64,000 bases of DNA from Candidatus Pantoea deserta (GTDB taxonomy: Bacteria; Pseudomonadota; Gammaproteobacteria; Enterobacterales; Enterobacteriaceae), in assembly GCF_003813865.1 (NCBI RefSeq), contig NZ_RMVG01000007.1, forward strand, positions 124,001-188,000, given 5' to 3'. The notes beneath the pieces are model-generated. The model saw only the letters and a list, made by a program, of their open reading frames with translations, was not told the DNA's origin and made no database searches. Below, one piece after another: positions 15,899 through 24,400 of the stretch. The position numbers and the translations under genes are program-made. Numbering within the stretch: the stretch's first letter is position 1; each line of letters opens with the position of its first letter.

Positions 15899-17914
15899 TT
15901 GCGCGTCAGTCGTTCACTTACGATAAAGCAAATGGCGACGGTATCAGCGGTGGCGCTGGTTACCATCTCTGTCTTTATCGTTATTCAACTGTTTCATTTT
16001 GTGCAGCAGCGCAGGATAGACTACGCCCAGCAGATGGAGAATATCGCGCATACCGTGCGCCAGCCGCTCTCTGAGGCGGTACTCAAAGCCGATATCGCCC
16101 AGGCCGAACGTATTTTGCAAACCCTGAAGCCCGCAGGCGTGCTGTCGCGCGCCGATGTCGTCCTGCCTAACGCCTTTCAGGCGCTTCATGCCAGTTTTGA
16201 AAACGAAAAGCCCATTCCGCGCCTGATTGCCCGCGTGTTCGAGCTGCCGGTACAAATTACGCTGCCGCTCTATTCGGTGGAAAGCAGCGGATCGCCCAAG
16301 CCGCTCGCCTATCTGGTGTTGCAGGCCAACTCAACGCGCGTTTACCAGTTTATCCTTAGCACCGTGTCTACCATGGTGATCACCTATCTGCTGCTGGCGC
16401 TGATCCTGTCGGTGGCCATTAGCTGGTGCATCAACCGGCTAATGGTGCATCCGCTGCGCCGTATCTCGCGTGAGCTTCAGGAGCTGCCTCCGCAAGCCAT
16501 TCTGACGCATAAGCTGACGCTGCCCGCCAGCCACCGCGATGATGAGATCGGTATGCTGATCCGCAGCTATAACCGCAATCAGCAGGTGCTGGAGTCGGTG
16601 CATGATGAGATGAGCCGCCTGACCACGCACTATGCCGTGACCGATCTGCCCAACCGCGCGCTGTTTCTGGCGCTGCTGGATCAGCACATCCGCAGCCACA
16701 GCAAAGGATTCGGCCTGATGGTGATCCGCATTGAGACGCTACAGGAAGCCAATGGAGTGCTGAGCGACGAGCAGCGCGACATCCTGATGCTGACGCTGGT
16801 GGAGAAAATTCGCGGTACTATCGACGACCACACGCTGCTGGCGCAGACCAGCGCGAGCGACTTTGCGCTGCTGATGAAGCGCGCCAGCACGCCATTCAGG
16901 GCGATGCGCCTGGCGCGCAGTCTGATGATCCGCCTTAACCAGCCGGTGACCCTGCATCAGCTACAGCTGCGTCCTAACGCCAGCATTGGTCTGGCGCTTT
17001 ATGATGAAGAGCGTCTCTCGGCGAACGAACAGCTCGATCGGGCCACCTCGGCGATGATGTCGGCGCGTCATTTAGGCAAAAACCAGATCCTGTTTTTCGA
17101 CGCGGCGCTGACCGAGCGCGCGCAAAAGCGTCTGACGCAGGAGCATGACATTTTGCAGGGGTTACAGGATGAGCAGTTCCGACTCTTCCTTCAGCCGCAG
17201 ATCAATATGCAGACCGGCGAACTGGCCGGGGCGGAAGCGCTGCTGCGTATGCGGATGCCCGATGGCAGCTACGGTCTGACGGAAGAATTTATCGCCAGCG
17301 CGGAAGAGATCGGCGTAATTGGCGCTATCGGACGCTGGGTGTTTGAAGAGGCGTGCCGCATTCTTGCCGGCTGGCAGAAGCGCGGCATTACTCTTCCGCT
17401 CAGCGTCAATATCTCCGCAGTGCAGCTGCGCGATGCCAGCATGGTGAGCCATTTGCAGGGGCTGCTTGAACGTCACCATATTGCGCCCGGCAGTTTTGTG
17501 CTGGAAATTACGGAAACGGCGCAAATCGGCGATGCCGAAGTCGCGATGGCGCTGCTTCGTTCGCTTCAGTCGGCTGGCGTCGCGGTCGCGCTGGATGATT
17601 TCGGCATGGGCTACTCCAATCTCAACTATCTGCATCAGTTTAAATCGCTGCCGGTAAATAAGCTGAAAATGGACCGCAGCTTTGTCGCCGCTCTGCCGGA
17701 TGACGACACCATGGTGCGCATCGTGGCGGCGATTGCCGAGATTATCCATCTCGACGTCATCGCCGAAGGGGTGGAAACGCCAGAGCAGCGCGACTGGCTG
17801 CTGGCGCGCGGTATTCATATCGGGCAGGGCTATCTTTACGCCGAGGCGCTGCCGCTGGAACGTTTTACCCAACTCTGGCTGCCCCGGCTCTCCGGGGATA
17901 ATGAAAGCCGCTGA
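15899..17914 (+). CDS. pdeK: Membrane c-di-GMP phosphodiesterase PdeK/YhjK (HmsP-like)
   Basis: Inner-membrane protein, 671 residues from a TTG start at 15899 with GGAGA five bases upstream; the in-frame ATG at 15857 lacks such a site. It has a transmembrane helix near residues 12-32, a periplasmic sensor region, a second helix near 165-185, then a HAMP-like linker. The GGDEF domain is degenerate: the signature reads TSASDFALL, so cyclase activity is unlikely. The EAL domain is intact (AEALLRM, DDFGMGYSNL, KMDRSF, EGVETP), so it should hydrolyse c-di-GMP. It lies directly downstream of bcsC, as in E. coli, where it can oppose cellulose activation. A possible -10 (TATACT) sits at about 15843-15848. 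Confidence 0.92.
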   Translation: MRVSRSLTIKQMATVSAVALVTISVFIVIQLFHFVQQRRIDYAQQMENIAHTVRQPLSEAVLKADIAQAERILQTLKPAGVLSRADVVLPNAFQALHASFENEKPIPRLIARVFELPVQITLPLYSVESSGSPKPLAYLVLQANSTRVYQFILSTVSTMVITYLLLALILSVAISWCINRLMVHPLRRISRELQELPPQAILTHKLTLPASHRDDEIGMLIRSYNRNQQVLESVHDEMSRLTTHYAVTDLPNRALFLALLDQHIRSHSKGFGLMVIRIETLQEANGVLSDEQRDILMLTLVEKIRGTIDDHTLLAQTSASDFALLMKRASTPFRAMRLARSLMIRLNQPVTLHQLQLRPNASIGLALYDEERLSANEQLDRATSAMMSARHLGKNQILFFDAALTERAQKRLTQEHDILQGLQDEQFRLFLQPQINMQTGELAGAEALLRMRMPDGSYGLTEEFIASAEEIGVIGAIGRWVFEEACRILAGWQKRGITLPLSVNISAVQLRDASMVSHLQGLLERHHIAPGSFVLEITETAQIGDAEVAMALLRSLQSAGVAVALDDFGMGYSNLNYLHQFKSLPVNKLKMDRSFVAALPDDDTMVRIVAAIAEIIHLDVIAEGVETPEQRDWLLARGIHIGQGYLYAEALPLERFTQLWLPRLSGDNESR

Positions 17915-18126
17915 TCCTTTGATTTCCTGCGTTTTTTAATTACAAAAGTCGTAGCTGAAGCGTTTCAGTTCATAGTTGCGTTTGTAGAAATCCCTCAGGC
18001 TTTGTAAGCCTGTATGAATCCAGTTAACAGGGTGTTATTTTTTGCCAACCCCCAGCGACAGGCTCGTCGCGCTGAGGGATATATTAAAACGACAACCTCA
18101 CAACCCTGTTGTAGTGGACACCTGTT

Positions 18127-19413
18127 ATGAAAACCTCACTATTCAAAAGCCTCTATTTCCAGGTGCTGTTAGCCATCGGCGTCGGCGTCCTGTTAGGCCA
18201 TTTCTATCCAGAACTCGGCACACAAATGAAGCCGTTAGGGGATGGCTTCGTCAAACTGATCAAGATGATCATCGCGCCCGTGATTTTCTGTACGGTCGTG
18301 ACCGGGATTGCCGGCATGGAGAGCATGAAAGCAGTGGGGCGCACCGGTGCGGTTGCGCTGCTCTATTTTGAAATCGTCAGCACCATCGCGCTGATTATCG
18401 GCCTGGTGGTGGTCAACGTGCTGCAACCGGGCGCAGGCATGAATGTCGATCCGGCAACGCTGGATGCGAAGGCGGTCGCCGTCTATGCCCAGCAGGCGGA
18501 ACAGCAGGGCGTTATCGCCTTCCTGCTTGACGTCATTCCGGGCAGCGTGATCGGGGCGTTCGCCAGCGGCAATATTTTGCAGGTGCTGCTGTTCGCTATC
18601 CTGTTCGGCTTTGCGCTGCATCGTCTTGGCAATACCGGCACGCTGATTTTTAACGTGATCGAGAGCTTTTCGAAAGTCATCTTCGGCATTATCAATATGA
18701 TTATGCGTCTTGCGCCTATTGGGGCCTTTGGCGCGATGGCTTTCACCATAGGTAAATATGGCGTCGGCTCGCTGGTGCAGCTCGGCCAGCTCATCGCCTG
18801 CTTCTACATTACCTGCGTGCTGTTTGTGGTGATAGTGCTGGGGATTATCGCGCGCATAGCCGGCTTCAATATCTTCCGTTTCGTCGCCTATATCAAAGAG
18901 GAGCTGCTGATCGTGCTCGGCACCTCATCTTCCGAATCCGCGCTGCCGCGTATGCTGGATAAGATGGAGAAGCTGGGCTGTAAGAAGTCGGTTGTCGGTC
19001 TGGTTATCCCCACCGGCTACTCCTTTAACCTCGACGGCACCTCTATCTATCTGACCATGGCGGCGGTATTTATCGCCCAGGCCACCAATGCGCATATGGA
19101 TGTGTTCCATCAGATCACCCTGCTGGTGGTGCTGCTGCTCTCCTCGAAAGGGGCGGCGGGCGTAACCGGCAGCGGCTTTATCGTGCTGGCGGCGACGCTG
19201 TCGGCGGTGGGCCATCTGCCGGTTGCCGGTCTGGCGCTGATTCTGGGTATCGACCGCTTTATGTCCGAAGCGCGTGCGCTTACTAACCTGATCGGCAACG
19301 GCGTGGCGACAGTGGTAGTGGCGAAATGGGTCGGCCAGCTGGATGAACGTCAGCTGAAATCGACGCTTTCCGGCGACGCGAAGGCGAAAAAACTGCCGGA
19401 AACCTCTGCATAA
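18127..19413 (+). CDS. dctA: C4-dicarboxylate/proton symporter DctA
   Basis: Aerobic uptake of succinate, fumarate and malate across the inner membrane. It has 428 residues, the same as E. coli. The family hallmarks are present: eight membrane helices, the serine-rich hairpin [11 protein letters not shown] near residue 265, and the substrate-binding stretch [15 protein letters not shown]. The leader at 17915-18126 contains a perfect 7-bp hairpin with a three-base loop at 17996-18012. I could not identify a convincing CRP or two-component operator in it. It is followed by a terminator-like hairpin at 19440-19476. Confidence 0.97.
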   Translation: MKTSLFKSLYFQVLLAIGVGVLLGHFYPELGTQMKPLGDGFVKLIKMIIAPVIFCTVVTGIAGMESMKAVGRTGAVALLYFEIVSTIALIIGLVVVNVLQPGAGMNVDPATLDAKAVAVYAQQAEQQGVIAFLLDVIPGSVIGAFASGNILQVLLFAILFGFALHRLGNTGTLIFNVIESFSKVIFGIINMIMRLAPIGAFGAMAFTIGKYGVGSLVQLGQLIACFYITCVLFVVIVLGIIARIAGFNIFRFVAYIKEELLIVLGTSSSESALPRMLDKMEKLGCKKSVVGLVIPTGYSFNLDGTSIYLTMAAVFIAQATNAHMDVFHQITLLVVLLLSSKGAAGVTGSGFIVLAATLSAVGHLPVAGLALILGIDRFMSEARALTNLIGNGVATVVVAKWVGQLDERQLKSTLSGDAKAKKLPETSA

Positions 19414-19439
19414 GGGCAGCTTTACAGTTAAATCCCCAC

Positions 19440-19476
19440 AAATGCCCGCTGTCGCTTGCCCTGACAGCGGGCATTT
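19440..19476 (+). terminator. Terminator-like hairpin after dctA
   Basis: A perfect 14-bp inverted repeat (AAATGCCCGCTGTC / GACAGCGGGCATTT) with a 9-base loop begins 27 bases after the dctA stop. Only three T residues follow the stem's GC core, so it may also act bidirectionally or protect the mRNA 3' end. Confidence 0.65.
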
Positions 19477-19652
19477 GCATAATAAACCCCACTTATTTTT
19501 TTCATGGTTTTTCACTTTGTTGCGCGACATCCTGGCCTTCCCGTGGTCAAAGACTCTGTTGTCGAAAAACGACGCGGCTAAAACGAAAAACGAACCGCGA
19601 ATGACAACGGCGAAACGTGCCGGTGATTACGACTTTTTGATTAGAGGTTCAC

Positions 19653-21137
19653 ATGCAGGGCACCAGAATTCGGCTTTTGGTTGGGGGGGTAGTATGGATG
19701 GCCGCCAGTTTTGGCGTCTGTGCCGAAACGCTGCAACCCGATCCAGCCTGGCAGGAAGGGAAACTGGATAACGGATTAAGCTGGCAGCTGCTGACTACGC
19801 CGCAGCGCCCCAGCGATCGCATTGAACTGCGCATGGTGGTTAATACCGGTTCGCTGGTAGAGACCACTCAGCAGAGCGGATTTAGTCATCTTCTGCCGCG
19901 TCTGGCAATGGTGCACAACGCCGCTCTCGACACCAACCAGCAGCGCGCGCTATGGCAACAGGCCATGGATCCGCAACGTCCGCTGCCGCCCGCGATCGTC
20001 TCCTATGACTACACCCAGTATAACCTTAGCCTGCCTAACAACCGTCCAGAGCTGCTGAAAGAGGCGCTTAACTGGCTGGCCGCGACCGCGGGCAAGATGA
20101 CTATCAATGAAGAGGTGGTGAGCACGGCGCTCTCCGCTTCCGATCCGACCGCCACCTGGCCCGCCAGTACGCAGGATGTCTGGTGGCGCTATCGCCTGAA
20201 AGGCTCAACTCTGCTGGCGCACGACCCGGCTGACCAGCCGCGCGCGCCGGTCGATCTCGCAGCGCTGAACGACTTTTATCAGCAGTGGTATACGCCAGAC
20301 GCCATGACGCTTTATGTGGTGGGCAACGTAGAGAGCCGCAGCCTGGCGGAGCAGATTAATAAAGCCTTCTCCTCTCTGAAAGGCAAACGCAGCAGTCCTG
20401 CGCCGCTGCCGACGCTGTCGCCGCTGCCGCACCAGCCAATTAATCTGGTCAACGGCGCGATGAATCAGGATCGGCTGGCGCTGGTATGGGATTCGGCCTG
20501 GCAGCCGATACGGGATTCGCAGAACCTGCAACGTTACTGGCAGAGCGATCTGGCCCGCGAGGCGCTGTTCTGGCATCTGCAACGCACGCTGGGCGACAGC
20601 AAAGCGCAGAACTTACAGGTCGGCTTCGACTGCCGCGTGCTCTATCAGCGCGCCCAGTGCTCTATCAATCTGGATACGCGCAACGACGCGCTTGAGTCGG
20701 GCCTGAATATGGTGGCGCGCGAGCTGGCCGTGGTGCGGGATAAGGGTTTGCCGCAGGAAGAGTTTGACGCGCTGATGGCGCAAAAGCTGCTGGAGCTGAA
20801 TAAGCTGTTCGCCACCTATGCGCGCACCGATACCGATGTGCTGATGAGTCAGCGCCTGCGTTCGCAGCAGAACGCGGTAGTGGACATCGCGCCTGAGCAG
20901 TATCAGAAGCTGCGTCAGGCGTTTCTTGGCGGCCTGACGCGCGAGCAACTGAATCAGGAGCTGCGTCAGCAGCTGTCGCAGGAGCTGACGATGGTGCTGA
21001 TGCAGCCGGAAGGCGAAGCGGAAACCAACGTGAAAAACTTACAGGCTATCTGGGATAAGGTCATGGCTCCGCCAGCGAGCAGCGACGCGGCGCCACAGGA
21101 GAGCAGCGCCAGCGACAGCGCGCCGCCTTCCACCTAA
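19653..21137 (+). CDS. yhjJ: Periplasmic M16-family (pitrilysin-like) protein YhjJ, catalytically degenerate
   Basis: A 494-residue protein with a signal peptide (about residues 1-24, ending FGVCA), close in length and sequence to E. coli YhjJ (498 aa). It has the two M16 half-domains, but the zinc-binding HxxEH motif is replaced by H-L-L-P-R at residues 79-83. The E. coli protein shows the same kind of loss, so the family member is probably a non-enzymatic binding protein. The C-terminus is a low-complexity Ser/Ala/Pro tail. AGAGG lies five bases before the ATG. Function is not established. Confidence 0.9.
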   Translation: MQGTRIRLLVGGVVWMAASFGVCAETLQPDPAWQEGKLDNGLSWQLLTTPQRPSDRIELRMVVNTGSLVETTQQSGFSHLLPRLAMVHNAALDTNQQRALWQQAMDPQRPLPPAIVSYDYTQYNLSLPNNRPELLKEALNWLAATAGKMTINEEVVSTALSASDPTATWPASTQDVWWRYRLKGSTLLAHDPADQPRAPVDLAALNDFYQQWYTPDAMTLYVVGNVESRSLAEQINKAFSSLKGKRSSPAPLPTLSPLPHQPINLVNGAMNQDRLALVWDSAWQPIRDSQNLQRYWQSDLAREALFWHLQRTLGDSKAQNLQVGFDCRVLYQRAQCSINLDTRNDALESGLNMVARELAVVRDKGLPQEEFDALMAQKLLELNKLFATYARTDTDVLMSQRLRSQQNAVVDIAPEQYQKLRQAFLGGLTREQLNQELRQQLSQELTMVLMQPEGEAETNVKNLQAIWDKVMAPPASSDAAPQESSASDSAPPST

Positions 21138-21140
21138 TCC

Positions 21141-22013
21141 TCAGGTTTTTGCCCTGAGCCACTCGGTCACCAGCATCGGCCAGCTGGCAAGGGGCAAATC
21201 CGCTACGCCACGGATGCCGAATCCGTGGCCGCCTTTCTGGTAGAAATGCAGCTCGGCGGGGACGTTGTGTTCGCGCAGCGCGCTGAAAAACGCCATGCTG
21301 TTATTCACCGATACCGTTTCATCATCCGCCGCGTGGATCAGCAGCGTGGGCGGCGTTTGCGCGTGCACGCGCGTTTCCAGCGAATACGCATCGATTGTTT
21401 TTTGGTCGGGCCAGGCGCCCAGCAGGCGCGTGCGCGAACTTTCATGCGTAATGCCGTCACGCATGCTGATTACCGGATAGACCAGCACCATGGCGTCCGG
21501 GCGCGGCGAAAAGGTATCCGCGCTATCCTGCACCGGATAGATTTTCTCTGCGTAGCGCGTTCCCAGGCTGGCTGCGACGTGTCCGCCTGCCGAGAAGCCG
21601 GTCATGACGATATATTTGCCGTTCAGGCCGCGCTGCGCTCGTTCGCGCAGTACGCGCACCGCACGCTGCGCATCGGCCAGCGGCGCGTCGGGACCTTCAT
21701 GATGGCCGTCGTAGGGCAGGCGATAGGTCATCACCGCCAGCGTGTAGCCCATAGCGGTAAAAAATGTCGCCAGCGCGCTGCCTTCACGGTCGATCAGCAC
21801 GCGCTGATAGCCGCCGCCCGGCGCGACCAGCAGCGTAATGCCGTTGGACTCTTCGGGATACCAGAGCGCGATTTCCGGGCAGCGCACGCCGGTCGCGGCA
21901 CGGTCATAAGGCTCATACTCTTTTGCCAGATCGACAATTTGCGGCTGCGCGCGCGAATCGCTTGCGCCGGGCGCGTCGCCGTTTGGCCAGATAGTGATAA
22001 TGTCTGTGTGCAT
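21141..22013 (-). CDS. Alpha/beta hydrolase (esterase/lipase-like)
   Basis: A 290-residue soluble enzyme without signal peptide. The alpha/beta hydrolase features are clear: oxyanion loop APGGGYQ near residue 64, nucleophile elbow GFSAGGH near residue 139, an acid in HAADDETV near 230, and the catalytic His in GGHGFG near 262. It resembles the acetyl-xylan esterase / BD-FAE type carboxylesterases. It is convergent with yhjJ, with only three bases between the stops, and does not lie at this position in the E. coli yhjJ-kdgK arrangement. It may be an accessory carbohydrate ester hydrolase, which would suit the neighbouring kdgK, but the substrate cannot be read from the sequence. Confidence 0.75.
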   Translation of the reverse strand: MHTDIITIWPNGDAPGASDSRAQPQIVDLAKEYEPYDRAATGVRCPEIALWYPEESNGITLLVAPGGGYQRVLIDREGSALATFFTAMGYTLAVMTYRLPYDGHHEGPDAPLADAQRAVRVLRERAQRGLNGKYIVMTGFSAGGHVAASLGTRYAEKIYPVQDSADTFSPRPDAMVLVYPVISMRDGITHESSRTRLLGAWPDQKTIDAYSLETRVHAQTPPTLLIHAADDETVSVNNSMAFFSALREHNVPAELHFYQKGGHGFGIRGVADLPLASWPMLVTEWLRAKT

Positions 22014-22350
22014 AAAACTGTCCTGATGCGAAAAGTATTGTCGTTGTTTTATCGCGGCCGGATAAACAGCGTCCTGCTGTTATTGAGGAAAAGATGGTCT
22101 TTTTTAGCGCGGTCGTCCATCCGAAAACAGGTCGCGGAGAAGGATTCAGACTATGCCTGGAAGGCGGTAGTGAGGCGGGTTGCAGGCCTGAAATAAGGCG
22201 TGTTAGCAGAATTAAAATTAGCGCCGATGGTTAATTGGCTTTTAACAAAAATACGCCGAAAAATATCGTGCGTTAACGCAAATGAGATGCGCGTTAATTT
22301 TGTCTTTTGCGAAATGAAATGAACAAGCCTCGCATAAGCGAGGCTTGTTA
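22014..22350. other. Intergenic region between hydrolase gene and kdgK
   Basis: A 337-bp gap, clearly more A+T-rich near 22195-22320. It should contain the promoter of the minus-strand hydrolase gene. A GCGTTAACGC palindrome occurs near 22271-22280. The only feature I can support is the kdgK terminator at its right end. Confidence 0.4.
22322..22349 (-). terminator. kdgK terminator
   Basis: A perfect 12-bp stem (AACAAGCCTCGC / GCGAGGCTTGTT) with a four-base loop sits directly after the kdgK stop on the minus strand. The tail on that strand is T-rich but interrupted (CATTTCATTT). Confidence 0.8.
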
Positions 22351-23283
22351 TTACTCTGGCATCGCCTCAGACGGAATAATCGCGCCGCGATGCTGAATCA
22401 CCGTGCTGGCGGTCAAATGGCCGCGTTCGGCCGATGCCTCCGCCGACCCGCCGGTCAGACGCTGTGACAAATACCCCGCGCTGAACGAGTCGCCTGCGGC
22501 GGTGGTATCAATTACGCGCGCTGGATCGAGACGCACGGCGGGGACCTCAATCAGCGCATCGTCGCCGAGCGCGACCAGACAGGATTCTGCGCCGCGTTTG
22601 ATAACGATTTCGCTGGCGCCGGCTTCGCGCGTGCGCTCAATAACGGCGCTTACCGGATATTCGCCCCACAGCAGATGTTCATCGTCCAGCGTCAGAAAGG
22701 CGATGTCGGTGCGCTGTAGCATCGCGCGGTAGGCCTGCCGGGCGCTGGCCTGGTCAGCCCACAGGCGCGGGCGGTAATTATTATCGAAAATGACCTGGCC
22801 GCCGTTGGCGCGGCAGCGATCCAGCAGCAGCATCAGCTTCTCACGACTCTCCGCAGGCAGGATGGCCAGCGAAATGCCGCTCAGGTAGAGATAGTCATAG
22901 TTCTCCAGCTCGCTGACGATGGCGGCAGACTGCGGGCCATCAAGCCAGTAGCGCGCGGCGGCATCGCTGCGCCAGTACCAGAAGGTGCGCTCGCCTTTAT
23001 CATCGGTTTCAATGACGTACAGGCCGGGCATTTTGTTTTCCAGCCGTTGAATTAATCGGGTATTTACCTTTTCCTGCTGCCATGCAGCGATCATCTGGTC
23101 GCTAAAGGAGTCAATGCCCAGCGCCGTGACGTAATCAACGCTGAGCTGCGCCTCATCGACCTGGCGCGCCAGGTAAACCGCCGTATTCAGCGTATCGCCG
23201 CCAAAGCCGCGTTTGATGTTCTCACCCTTTTCGGACAGCTCAATCATGCACTCGCCGATAATGGCTATTTTTTTATGCGTCAT
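22351..23283 (-). CDS. kdgK: 2-keto-3-deoxygluconate kinase KdgK
   Basis: PfkB-family sugar kinase phosphorylating 2-keto-3-deoxygluconate to KDPG, which enters the Entner-Doudoroff pathway; this is a step in hexuronate and pectin catabolism. It has 310 residues. The N-terminal Gly-rich motif RGFGGDTLNTAVYLAR (about 25-40) and the C-terminal PfkB signature DTTAAGDSFSAGYL (about 255) with the catalytic Asp are present. A palindromic KdgR-like site lies about 65 bp upstream. It diverges from pdeH. Confidence 0.95.
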   Translation of the reverse strand: MTHKKIAIIGECMIELSEKGENIKRGFGGDTLNTAVYLARQVDEAQLSVDYVTALGIDSFSDQMIAAWQQEKVNTRLIQRLENKMPGLYVIETDDKGERTFWYWRSDAAARYWLDGPQSAAIVSELENYDYLYLSGISLAILPAESREKLMLLLDRCRANGGQVIFDNNYRPRLWADQASARQAYRAMLQRTDIAFLTLDDEHLLWGEYPVSAVIERTREAGASEIVIKRGAESCLVALGDDALIEVPAVRLDPARVIDTTAAGDSFSAGYLSQRLTGGSAEASAERGHLTASTVIQHRGAIIPSEAMPE

Positions 23284-23347
23284 GGTATTTGGCCTGTAGA
23301 GAAATAGTGCTTTAGTCTCGCGTCTGGTATGGCAGACGTCAATGGTT

Positions 23348-23366
23348 TTTAAAACGCCGTTTTAAT
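23348..23366. promoter_or_regulatory. KdgR-like operator upstream of kdgK
   Basis: The core TTAAAACGCCGTTTTAA (23349-23365) is a perfect odd-centred palindrome. It fits the published KdgR consensus (AATRAAAYRNYRTTTYATT) at about 16 of 19 positions. KdgR represses kdgK in relatives, and the site is 65-83 bp upstream of the start codon. Assignment is by consensus and context only. Confidence 0.6.
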
Positions 23367-23488
23367 TCCACTTAAGTAAAAAAAGGCCTTTCTTAGCGGC
23401 GATTTAGCGGCCAAACGCAGGCTTTTTTTCACGATTGCGTCCTGGCTTGATTGGTACACTCTGTAGTCTTATGTGACCAGCATGTGAA

Positions 23489-23515
23489 TAAAGTTATCGC
23501 GGGGATAGCCGATAC
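23489..23515 (+). promoter_or_regulatory. Sigma-28 (FliA) promoter of pdeH
   Basis: TAAAGTTA, an 11-base spacer and GCCGATAC match the enterobacterial flagellar promoter consensus TAAAGTTT-N11-GCCGATAA at 14 of 16 positions. It lies 48 bp before the pdeH start. E. coli yhjH/pdeH is a known FliA-dependent flagellar class 3 gene. The site also rules out any pdeH start further upstream. Confidence 0.88.
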
Positions 23516-23563
23516 TTGCCGCTGAGCTGCCACATGGCACTCGCCAACAACCAGGAAAAAACC

Positions 23564-24337
23564 ATGATGATGAAGAATATTAGTCATCGGCTACCTTCTT
23601 CAACGGACATCAACCCAAAACAGGAAGCGCGTCTCTTCTGGCAGCAATGCCAACGATTCTACACTTTCCAGCCGATATATCAGGTATCGGGCCGGTTGCT
23701 GGCAATTGAAATCCTGACCGCAGTGGCGCATCCGTCTGCGCCGAAGAAGCGATTATCGCCGGAGTCCTATTTTGAAGCGCTGGAGATTCATCAGCGTCTG
23801 CATGTTGTTCAGGAGCAGCTTGGACTCCTGAAAGAGTGGCAACACTTCTTTTGCACCAATAACGTGGTGGCATCGGTCAATATTGATGGGCCGACGCTGA
23901 TGGCGATCCAGCAATATCCGCCGATTCGCCAGCTAATCACCGAGCTGCCCTGGGTGCGTTTCGAACTGACGGAGCATCATGCGCTGCCGCAGGAAGAGAT
24001 GATTGCGCAGATGCCCGAGCTGGGACCGCTGTGGCTGGATGATTTCGGCTCCGGCATGGCGAACTTCTCGGCGCTGACCGAATTAAAGTATGACTACATC
24101 AAACTGTCGCGCGAACTCTTTATTCTGCTGCGTAAAACCGCAGAGGGCGAAGCGCTGTTCTCTATGCTGCTGGCGTTGATCAACCGCTATTGCAACGGCG
24201 TCATCGTGGAGGGCGTCGAGACGGAAGAGGAGTGGCGACAGGTATGCTGTTCTCCCGCAATGGCCGCCCAGGGATACTTTTTTTCGCGCCCGGTCCCTTT
24301 TTCACAACTTAATCATCTGCCGCTTCAGCTTGCCTGA
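23564..24337 (+). CDS. pdeH: c-di-GMP phosphodiesterase PdeH (YhjH)
   Basis: Soluble stand-alone EAL-domain phosphodiesterase of 257 residues (E. coli 255) that keeps c-di-GMP low in motile cells, preventing YcgR braking and curbing cellulose synthesis. I start at the ATG at 23564, which has AGGA seven bases upstream and lies after the sigma-28 promoter. The active-site elements are present: the E-x-L motif as EILTAV, SVNIDG, LDDFGSGM and EGVETEEEW. The downstream gene yhjG begins 63 bases later and may be co-transcribed. Confidence 0.94.
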   Translation: MMMKNISHRLPSSTDINPKQEARLFWQQCQRFYTFQPIYQVSGRLLAIEILTAVAHPSAPKKRLSPESYFEALEIHQRLHVVQEQLGLLKEWQHFFCTNNVVASVNIDGPTLMAIQQYPPIRQLITELPWVRFELTEHHALPQEEMIAQMPELGPLWLDDFGSGMANFSALTELKYDYIKLSRELFILLRKTAEGEALFSMLLALINRYCNGVIVEGVETEEEWRQVCCSPAMAAQGYFFSRPVPFSQLNHLPLQLA

Positions 24338-24400
24338 TGTTCTTCCACCACGTCTCGACTATCTTTAACTAAGACGGTGAAGAGGCAAGGAGGAAGCGAG

